A stretch of DNA of 9,627 nucleotides from Caldifarciminota bacterium 4484_100 (GTDB lineage Bacteria; Hydrothermota; Tepidihabitantia; SM23-42). The translations under genes and the position numbers were made by a program. Where the stretch lies: positions 1 to 9,627 of the forward strand of contig MUKB01000049.1 of NCBI GenBank assembly GCA_002049785.1, read 5' to 3'. Shown piece by piece: positions 1 to 6,100 of this stretch (its first letter is position 1; every line of letters begins with the position of its first letter). The notes under the pieces were generated by a model. It was given only the letters and a program-made list of their open reading frames with translations, ran no database searches and was not told the origin of the DNA.

Positions 1-180
1 ACTGATGTTACGGGTGTGGTGAAGTTGCCCAAGGATGTGGAGATGGTGATGCCAGGGGATAATGCGAATTTGGAGGTGGAGTTGATTGAGCCGGTGGCGA
101 TTGAACAGGGTTTGCGTTTTGCGATTCGTGAAGGTGGTAAGACCGTGGGTGCAGGCGTGGTCACAAAGATACTGGAATAA
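1..180 (+). CDS. tuf: Elongation factor Tu, C-terminal fragment (5' part outside window)
   Basis: The frame is open from base 1 and ends with TAA at 178-180, giving the last 59 residues of EF-Tu domain 3. Recognisable family motifs are [18 protein letters not shown] and the terminal [21 protein letters not shown]-Tu is the GTPase that delivers aminoacyl-tRNA to the ribosomal A site; domain 3 contacts the tRNA T arm and EF-Ts. The C-terminus has normal length for the family. The stop overlaps the rpmG start by one base (TAATG), implying co-transcription and translational coupling. Base use is unusual: 70 G against 22 C in 180 nt, with 8 of 10 valines GTG and 4 of 5 leucines TTG, unlike the C-ending codons common in rpoB and rpoC. 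Identity is very secure; the GTPase domain is outside the window. Confidence 0.97.
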   Translation, partial: TDVTGVVKLPKDVEMVMPGDNANLEVELIEPVAIEQGLRFAIREGGKTVGAGVVTKILE

Positions 181-326
181 TGAGAGTGATAGTTACCCTT
201 GCCTGCAAAAATTGCAAAAACCGAAACTATACGACTACCAAGAACAAGAAGAAGCAGAAGAAACTGGAACTGAAAAAATTCTGTCCGAATTGTCGAAGTC
301 ATACTATTCACCGTGAGGTAAAATAG
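180..326 (+). CDS. rpmG: 50S ribosomal protein L33, zinc-ribbon (four-Cys) form
   Basis: This 48-residue protein begins [20 protein letters not shown] and ends HTIHREVK, the normal length and pattern for L33 of the large ribosomal subunit. Two CxxC knuckles, C9-C12 and C35-C38, show the zinc-binding form, with a Lys-rich segment around residues 21-33 between them that should contact rRNA. The ATG at 180-182 shares its first base with the tuf stop, so translation is probably coupled to EF-Tu. The stop codon TAG (324-326) shares its last two bases with the first two bases of the following tRNA-Trp. If the two are co-transcribed, RNase P cleavage at the tRNA 5' end would cut inside this stop codon. 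Identity is secure despite the short length. Confidence 0.95.
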   Translation: MRVIVTLACKNCKNRNYTTTKNKKKQKKLELKKFCPNCRSHTIHREVK

Positions 327-400
327 GCCTGTAGCTCTAACGGCAGAGCACCCGGCTCCAAACCGGGGGGTTGGGGGTTCAAATCCCTCCAGGCCTGCCA
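325..400 (+). tRNA. tRNA-Trp, anticodon CCA
   Basis: A complete 76-nt cloverleaf can be folded by hand. The acceptor stem is 325-331 with 390-396, seven perfect pairs. The D arm has stem 334-337/346-349 with GG in the loop at 342-343. The anticodon stem is 351-355/363-367 with loop CTCCAAA, placing anticodon CCA at 358-360. The variable loop is five bases (368-372). The T arm is 373-377/385-389 with one G-T pair and a TTCAAAT loop. The discriminator is G397, and CCA is encoded at 398-400. Anticodon CCA reads UGG, so this is tryptophan tRNA. It lies inside the operon, overlapping the rpmG stop by 2 nt and ending 9 nt before secE, a common place for tRNA-Trp in bacteria. Confidence 0.97.
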
Positions 401-409
401 AAAAATTGA

Positions 410-595
410 GTGATAAATAAATTATTTGATTATCTAAAAAAGGTTTATGGAGAAATGCGGAAGGTAACCTGGCCGACGCGCAGTGAACTATTGAACTCTA
501 CTATTGTAGTCATCGCAATCTCAGGGATAGTCGCGGTAATCATCTTCATCCTCGATACAATATTCTCCAGTGCGTTGAGTCTGATCATCAAATAA
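410..595 (+). CDS. secE: Preprotein translocase subunit SecE
   Basis: This 61-residue single-span membrane protein is the essential small subunit of the SecYEG protein-conducting channel in the cytoplasmic membrane. The N-terminal amphipathic part (residues 1-20, LFDYLKKVYGEMRKVTWP) carries the signature KVTWPTRSEL. It is followed by one hydrophobic helix at about residues 29-60. The length matches the short SecE form found in most bacteria. The start is GTG at 410, directly preceded by in-frame TGA (407-409); the only other in-frame start nearby, ATG 455, would delete the conserved amphipathic helix. No SD is visible in the nine bases between the tRNA end and the GTG, which is odd for an essential gene. 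nusG follows after 15 nt. Confidence 0.95.
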   Translation: MINKLFDYLKKVYGEMRKVTWPTRSELLNSTIVVIAISGIVAVIIFILDTIFSSALSLIIK

Positions 596-610
596 TCAGG
601 AGCCCGAGTT

Positions 611-1135
611 ATGAAATGGTTTGTAGTGCACACCCTAACTGGACACGAACAGAAGGTGAAGAAGATCTTGGAAAAAATCATTAAAGAGAAAAATTTACAA
701 GATTCCTTCGGCCGAATCATCATCCCGGTAGAGAATCTGGTGAGAATCAGAAAGGGCAAGCGAGTTATTGAAGAAAGACGTATCTATCCCGGTTATATCG
801 TCATTGAGATGGATGACAGCGAAGAAACCCTCAGGCTTGTTAATTCTATCTCCGGAGTCACCCATTTCCTGGGTTCCCGAAATAAACCAACACCATTGAG
901 TGAAGAAGAGGTGGATACGCTATTAAAGCAGGTCGAAGAGTCGAAGCACCGGGTTGTTACCAAAATACCGTTTGCCAAAGGTGAAAGGGTAACGGTAACC
1001 GAGGGGCCATTTACAAACTTTATCGGCACGGTTGAAGAGATATATCCGGAACGGGAAAAGGTCAAGGTGATGGTGGTGATATTCGGAAGAACAACCCCGA
1101 TCGAACTTGGATTTCATCAATTAAAACCAATCTAA
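611..1135 (+). CDS. nusG: Transcription termination/antitermination factor NusG
   Basis: This 174-residue protein has the usual NusG length and layout. The NGN domain (about residues 1-110) begins [16 protein letters not shown] and includes [12 protein letters not shown], the core strand that docks on RNA polymerase. The KOW domain (about 120-174) includes [20 protein letters not shown] and ends [18 protein letters not shown]. NusG binds the RpoC clamp helices and modulates pausing, Rho termination and coupling to the ribosome. Both polymerase subunits are encoded downstream in this window. AGGAG at 598-602 lies 8 nt before the ATG. The stop TAA is embedded in the SD of rplK (TAAGGAGA), so nusG and rplK are tightly linked. 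No insertion domain is present. Confidence 0.97.
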   Translation: MKWFVVHTLTGHEQKVKKILEKIIKEKNLQDSFGRIIIPVENLVRIRKGKRVIEERRIYPGYIVIEMDDSEETLRLVNSISGVTHFLGSRNKPTPLSEEEVDTLLKQVEESKHRVVTKIPFAKGERVTVTEGPFTNFIGTVEEIYPEREKVKVMVVIFGRTTPIELGFHQLKPI

Positions 1136-1145
1136 GGAGAGAACT

Positions 1146-2309
1146 ATGGCAAAGGCGAAAAAGGTTGTCGCAACGATAAAACTGCAGATCCCGGCTGGGG
1201 GTGCAACCCCTGCCCCACCAGTCGGTCCTGCCCTGGGTCAACACGGAGTCAATATTATGGAATTCTGTAAGGCCTTTAATGCCGAGACCAAGAATATGGG
1301 TGGGCTCATCGTTCCTGCAGTGGTAACGATATATGCAGACCGCACATTCAGTTATGTCCTGAAAAGTCCACCTGCCTCAGTCCTCTTAAAACAGGCCGCA
1401 GGAATTGCCAAAGGTTCACCTGTACCCAACCGAGAGTTTGTCGGAAAGGTCACCCTTCAACAGATAAGGGAAATTGCGGAGAAGAAGATGAAGGACCTTA
1501 ACGCTGAATCCATTGAACAGGCGATGAAGATTATCCAGGGAACTGCCCGGAGTATGGGGATAACCGTGGAGGAAAAATGGGATAACCGTGGAGGAAAAAT
1601 GAGACGCTCCAAGCGCTACAAATTGCTCCGGGAAAAGATTACCCAGAAGAAGTATCCCCTAGCTGAGGCGGTAAAACTTGCCCGGGAGACCGCAACCGCA
1701 AAATATGATGAATCGATCGACCTGGCAGTGAAACTGAATATCAATCCCAAGAAGACGGACCAGCTCGTCCGGGGAACTTCAGAACTCCCTTATGGTACAG
1801 GGAAGAAGGTAAAGATCTTGGTCCTGACCAAAGGAGAGAAACAGAAAGAAGCGAAAGAGGCCGGTGCCGACTATGTCGGCTATGAAGAATATATTGAAAA
1901 GATTAAAAACGGCTGGACCGATGTTGATGTTATTATTGCTACACCGGATTCAATGAGTGATGTAGGAAAACTCGGGAGGATTCTTGGACCCAAAGGTCTG
2001 ATGCCCTCACCAAAATCAGGCACCGTCACCTTTGAGGTCGCAACCCAGGTAAAGGCATTGAAAAAGGGAAAGATCGAATTCAAGACCGACAAGACCGGTT
2101 GTATTCATGTTCCAGTAGGGCGTAAGTCATTTGAACCAGAGAAGTTGGACGAGAATATTCGCGTCTTCCTCGAAGACCTCATCGCAGCAAAACCATCTAC
2201 TGTAAAAGGTCAGTTCATCAAATCCATTACAATATCATCCACCCTGGGACCGGGAATAAAGATCGACGAAAAGGAACTTCTATCCCAGCTGCGTAAAGGA
2301 GGAATATAA
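1146..2309 (+). CDS. rplK: L11-L1 in-frame fusion ORF (rplK fused to rplA)
   Basis: One 387-codon frame encodes complete L11 (residues 1-144), a seven-residue linker WDNRGGK and complete L1 (152-387). The L11 part has the N-terminal antibiotic-binding Pro segment [19 protein letters not shown] (residues 22-40) and the C-terminal rRNA-binding domain ending [14 protein letters not shown]11 binds the GTPase-associated centre of 23S rRNA. The normal end of L11 has been removed by a perfect 22-bp tandem duplication: base 1578, where a TGA would begin, now starts TGG. Undoing one copy restores GAA AAA TGA with an ATGA overlap to rplA. The SD at 1134-1140 drives the start. L11 and L1 occupy opposite sides of the 50S subunit, so a short linker cannot let both halves occupy their sites in one ribosome. 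L1 is probably also made from its own start. An assembly error is possible. Confidence 0.9.
   Translation: MAKAKKVVATIKLQIPAGGATPAPPVGPALGQHGVNIMEFCKAFNAETKNMGGLIVPAVVTIYADRTFSYVLKSPPASVLLKQAAGIAKGSPVPNREFVGKVTLQQIREIAEKKMKDLNAESIEQAMKIIQGTARSMGITVEEKWDNRGGKMRRSKRYKLLREKITQKKYPLAEAVKLARETATAKYDESIDLAVKLNINPKKTDQLVRGTSELPYGTGKKVKILVLTKGEKQKEAKEAGADYVGYEEYIEKIKNGWTDVDVIIATPDSMSDVGKLGRILGPKGLMPSPKSGTVTFEVATQVKALKKGKIEFKTDKTGCIHVPVGRKSFEPEKLDENIRVFLEDLIAAKPSTVKGQFIKSITISSTLGPGIKIDEKELLSQLRKGGI
1557..1601 (+). repeat. Perfect 22-bp tandem duplication at the rplK/rplA junction
   Basis: Unit one is 1557-1578 and unit two 1579-1600, identical, with one further matching base (1601). Each unit begins GGGATAACC and contains the SD GGAGG followed by AAAAAT, which becomes ATG with the next G. 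Because 22 is not a multiple of three, the duplication shifts the L11 frame past its stop and into the L1 frame. Unit one carries a duplicate SD and start (ATG GGA TAA, 1577-1585), a two-codon dead-end frame. Unit two carries the functional-looking L1 start. Tandem repeats this short can arise or collapse by replication slippage, or by assembly error. Confidence 0.97.
1599..2309 (+). CDS. rplA: 50S ribosomal protein L1 (internal start within the fusion ORF)
   Basis: From ATG 1599 the frame gives 236 residues, the normal size of L1, starting [14 protein letters not shown]. Family motifs include [43 protein letters not shown] (split here as two adjacent blocks, domain II) and the C-terminal [13 protein letters not shown]1 forms the mobile stalk near the E site, aids release of deacylated tRNA, and in many bacteria represses its own operon by binding an rRNA-like mRNA site. 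GGAGG at 1590-1594 sits 4 nt before the ATG, so separate initiation is plausible even though the frame is continuous with L11. The stop TAA (2307-2309) shares its last base with an ATG that looks like the rplJ start, and the L1 end carries the rplJ SD (AAAGGAGG, 2296-2302). All core L1 segments are present. Confidence 0.92.
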   Translation: MRRSKRYKLLREKITQKKYPLAEAVKLARETATAKYDESIDLAVKLNINPKKTDQLVRGTSELPYGTGKKVKILVLTKGEKQKEAKEAGADYVGYEEYIEKIKNGWTDVDVIIATPDSMSDVGKLGRILGPKGLMPSPKSGTVTFEVATQVKALKKGKIEFKTDKTGCIHVPVGRKSFEPEKLDENIRVFLEDLIAAKPSTVKGQFIKSITISSTLGPGIKIDEKELLSQLRKGGI

Positions 2310-2658
2310 TGCCTTCACAGAAGAATATAGTCTGGGGTATGATGAAGATACCCTGAAACAGTTATTTATAGGCCCCACCGGCATTGTGATTGCCTTCGAT
2401 GATCCAATCGTTTTGGCCAAGATTCTGGCTGAAACTGAAAAACTGAGGATAAAGGGAGGTATTGTCGAAGGTGCATATTGTGACCAGGATAAGGTAATAA
2501 GATTTTCGAAAATTCCATCCCGTGATGTCCTCTATGGACAGGTCGTCGGCTCCCTCAATATACTCGCCAGTCTTGTCGGTGTCCTGGAGGCCCTGTTAAG
2601 AAATTTTGTGTCCACACTTAATGGACTAAAAGAGAAAAGAGAGAAGGAGGTAAAATGA
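2309..2658 (+). pseudogene. rplJ: 50S ribosomal protein L10, N-terminal domain deleted and frame broken
   Basis: A well-placed ATG (2309-2311, SD 2296-2302) opens [15 protein letters not shown] and stops at TGA 2354-2356. The recognisable L10 sequence is in another frame, open up to the stop at 2656-2658. It runs [18 protein letters not shown] (from 2308), then LFIGPTGIVIAFDDP, LRIKGGIVEG, and the long C-terminal helix IPSRDVLYGQVVGS...[10 protein letters not shown]. By my alignment to remembered E. coli L10, AAT 2308 matches residue 57, so about 55 N-terminal codons, the rRNA-binding part, are missing. The C-terminal helix that recruits L7/L12 dimers is intact. In the L10 frame the first conventional start is GTG 2386 (90 codons), with no SD, so expression of the remnant is doubtful. 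L10 is normally about 165-180 residues and essential in E. coli. A real lesion, a second copy elsewhere, or a sequence error all remain possible. Confidence 0.85.
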
Positions 2659-3047
2659 CCGCAAAGGCAAAGAAAGGTGTTGACGCCATCGTTGAAGAGA
2701 TCGGCAACTTATCGGTTCTTGAGCTATCTGAACTGGTTAAAGCCCTGCAGGAAAAATTTGGGGTGAGCGCAGCAGCACCAGTTCAGGTTGCCGTTGCCCA
2801 GGCCGGGGCTGAGGCCGCTCCAAAGGCCGAAGAGAAGAGTGAGTTTACCGTGAGGATGACATCCTGTGGGGACAAAAAGATTCAAGTCCTCAAGGTACTC
2901 AGGGAACTCACCGGTCTGGGTCTGAAAGAGGCCAAGGAGATGATCGATAATCTCCCGCGCGATATCAAAGAAGGAATACCCAAGGAAGAGGCCGAAAATA
3001 TGAAGAGTAAACTTGAAGAGGTCGGCGCAACCGTTGAGTTGAAATAA
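2655..3047 (+). CDS. rplL: 50S ribosomal protein L7/L12
   Basis: This 130-residue protein matches L7/L12 end to end. The N-terminal dimerisation and L10-binding domain is about residues 8-36 ([20 protein letters not shown]). A flexible Ala-, Val- and Pro-rich hinge follows at about 38-60. The C-terminal factor-binding domain contains [20 protein letters not shown] and [16 protein letters not shown] and ends [12 protein letters not shown]. It forms the multicopy stalk that recruits EF-Tu and EF-G and stimulates their GTPase activity. The ATG overlaps the rplJ stop as ATGA (2655-2658), usually a sign of coupled translation. Because the upstream frame is broken, the strong SD AAGGAGG (2644-2650), within a 23-base purine run (2628-2650), probably has to act alone. 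The protein itself shows no defect. Confidence 0.97.
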   Translation: MTAKAKKGVDAIVEEIGNLSVLELSELVKALQEKFGVSAAAPVQVAVAQAGAEAAPKAEEKSEFTVRMTSCGDKKIQVLKVLRELTGLGLKEAKEMIDNLPRDIKEGIPKEEAENMKSKLEEVGATVELK

Positions 3048-3065
3048 AAGAGCGATAATGGTTTC

Positions 3066-3122
3066 AAAAGGATGGGGAGTTTAAGCGATGCTGGGTCTGC
3101 CAGCCTCTTCTCCCACTCTTTT
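3066..3122 (+). promoter_or_regulatory. Imperfect hairpin in the rplL-rpoB gap (possible attenuator or RNase III site)
   Basis: The 109-base gap between rplL and rpoB contains an outer arm AAAAGGATGGGG (3066-3077) that pairs with TCCCACTCTTTT (3111-3122), with two G-T pairs and one mismatch. Nested inside is a perfect five-pair hairpin GCTGG/CCAGC (3090-3094 with 3100-3104) with loop GTCTG. The 3' arm ends in a short T run followed by A-rich sequence. In E. coli the equivalent gap holds a partial terminator and an RNase III site that lower rpoBC expression relative to the ribosomal genes. The similar position suggests a similar role here. The fold was found by eye and no energy was calculated. 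Confidence 0.5.
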
Positions 3123-3156
3123 AAAAATCATAATGGTCCTTAAATAAAAGGAGAGT

Positions 3157-6100
3157 ATGATAAAATTTATTGATTTCTCAAAAAGGAAATCAAAATTTAC
3201 AATGCCTCATTTACTTGAGGTTCAGCACGAATCCTATAACCTCTTCATCAATAAGATGATTAAAAAGATCTTCCAGAACGAATTTCCGGTCTCGGATATC
3301 CATAATCGATACCAACTCCTATATAATTCCCACCGCTTCGGGCCTACAAAATACTCGGTAAACGAGGCGATTGAAAAAGGTGCAACTTACGGTGTACCAT
3401 TAAAGGTGAGTTTTCGGCTCGTCAGCAAGGAAGAAGATGGAAAATTGAACGAAATCACTGAACAGGAAATATACCTGTGTGACCTTCCCCTGATGACCAA
3501 CCGGGGAACATTTGTGATTAATGGGGTTGAAAGGGTAATCGTAAATCAGATCCATCGTTCCCCTGGAGTCTATTTCAGCGAGAACAATGGTCTCTACTCT
3601 GCAATGGTCATACCCTATCACGGTCAATGGATTGAATTTATCGTGGACCGAAACAATACCTTCTATGCAATCCTCGATCGGAGAAAAAAATTATTGGGCA
3701 CGATGTTCTTAAGGAGCCTCGGTTTTGAAAAAAACGAAGGTATTATTCGACTATTCTTTCCGGTAAAGAATGTTGACATAAAACAGGCAGAGAATCACTT
3801 CTGTGCCCAGGATATCTACGAAGACGAAAAATTACTACTCCCTGCGGGTGAATTATTAGAAAAGACAAACATCGATTTTCTAATCCACAAGGGGATAAAG
3901 CGGGTGGCAATAATCGATTCCCGGGAACTCGGTGTCTCCATCATCACCAACACCTTAAAGAAGGATCGCACCCATTCCAAGGAAGAGGCAGCAAAGAAAA
4001 TATATACACTTCTACGTTCAATGGCCCCACCCACCCTGGATATTGCTATCACCTATATACACAACATCATCTTCGATGAAGAACGATTTAACTTGGGAGA
4101 GATCGGTCGATTCAAGTTGAATATGAAACTCGGTATCACCGAAAGGAGCCATACCACGACATTGAAGATTGAGGATCTGATTGTCGTCTTCAAACATCTC
4201 TTCAAATTTGTTGCAGGTGAAATCCAGGCTGATGATATCGACCACCTGGGTAACCGCAGGGTGCGACGGGTCGGTGAGTTATTGGGTGAACAGTTTCGGC
4301 TTGCCATAAAACAGTTAATCCAGAATATCAAGGAGCGGGCATCATTGATGGATGAATCAGGACTATCACCACAGGATCTGATTAACCCAAGGCTCGTCTC
4401 AAATATCATCAACAAATTTTTCACCACCTCGCAACTTTCCCAGTTTATGGAACAGACCAATCCGATTTCAGAACTTACACATAAAAGGAGAATCTCATCC
4501 CTGGGTCAGGGCGGATTGACCCGTCAGACTGCAGGTTTTGAAGTCCGTGATGTCCACTACTCCCACTACTCAAGAATCTGTCCGATTGAAACCCCTGAAG
4601 GTCCAAACATCGGACTCATATCAAGCCTCGCAAGTTTTGCCAAAATTGATAAATATGGTTTTATCCTTGCTCCATACTGGGTGGTAAAAAACGGCCGGGT
4701 CACGGATAAATTCATTTATCTAAGGGCTGACGAAGAGGACAAGTATACGATCGCCCAGGCCAATACACCGATTGACAAAAACGGCCGCATTTTGACTGAC
4801 CGGGTTCTCTGTCGGCGCCGGGACGATTTTCCTATGGTGCCGGTGAAGGAAGTTGATCTTATGGATGTCTCGCCTGAACAGGTATTCAGTCCCACCACCT
4901 CTTTGATTCCATTTTTAGAGCACGATGATGCAGACCGTGCACTAATGGGTTCCAATATGCAACGGCAGGCAGTCCCCTTGATCAAACCCGATATCCCCTA
5001 TATCGGAACCGGTATGGAACAAAGAATCGCAAAAAACTCAGGGATCTTAGTCCTCGCCGATGCAGATGGTCGGGTGGAGTATGTCGATTCCGAGCGAATC
5101 ATATTGGAAATGAACAACAAAGCAAAAAAACATTATCGGCTGTCAAAATTCGTCCGGTCCAATCAAAATACCTGTATCCACCAAAAACCTATTGTCAAAG
5201 AAGGCCAGAGAGTAAAAAAAGGTGAAATTCTGGCCGATGGGTATGCAACAAAAGACGGAATCCTTGCCCTGGGTAAAAATGTACTGGTTGCATTTATGCC
5301 CTTTCTCGGCTACAACTTCGAAGATGCGGTCGTTGTGAGTGAACGATTACTCAAAGAGGATACCTTCACCTCAATTCATATTCTGGAGTTCGATTGTGAG
5401 GTAAGGGAGACAAAACTCGGGCCCGAGGAGATTACCAGGGATATACCCGGACTTTCTGATTTCCTCTTAAAAGACCTTGATCAATACGGTATTGTGCGTG
5501 TCGGTGCAGAGGTAGGACCGGATGATATCCTGGTGGGTAAAATTACACCAAAGGGTGAAACCGAACTCACCCCTGAAGAGAGGTTGATGCGGGCGGTATT
5601 TGCGGAGAAAGCAACGAATGTGCGGGATACATCATTAAGGGTTGAACCTGGAGTTGAAGGAGTAGTAATTGACCGTAAGATCCTCACCCGGAGAACCACC
5701 GACCCCTTAGCCCAGTATGTTGAAGCCGAACGGAGAAAAAAGATTCAACAGGAATTTACCGCTTTAACCAAAGAAATTATCCAGGAACGAAACGACCTGC
5801 TGAAACATACCCTGCTCGGCAAATATGCGGCATCCACAATAAGAAGTGAAAAAGGCAAAATATTACTAGAGAAGGGAAAACGATTCGACGAGGATTTCTT
5901 CAATAACCTCACCGGTGTGCATAAACTTGTGCCTGACGACCAATTCACCAGCGATAAGAATGTTAATGAACAGGCAAAAAAGATTGCAATAGAGTCGGAA
6001 AATCGTCTGCTCCAGGTTGAGGCGGATAAGAAGATTGAAGAGGACAAACTTCTAAAGGGCGATGAACTACCCCATGGTGTTTTGAAGATTGTCAAGGTCT

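Noticed and set aside
86..316. Open frame of 76 codons on the + strand across the end of tuf and rpmG
   Set aside because: It overlaps EF-Tu and L33, which are certain, and its translation has no recognisable composition or motifs.
2309..2356. Programmed frameshift joining the 15-codon rplJ start to the L10 remnant
   Set aside because: No convincing slippery heptamer or downstream structure was seen, and a shift would still leave about 55 L10 residues missing.
3066..3122. Full intrinsic terminator between rplL and rpoB
   Set aside because: The stem has mismatches and G-T pairs and only about four T residues follow, so it is at most a partial terminator; it is kept as a possible attenuator.
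3121..3150. Possible internal promoter before rpoB (CATAAT near 3129)
   Set aside because: No acceptable -35 element lies at the right spacing, and A+T-rich spacers often give chance -10 matches.
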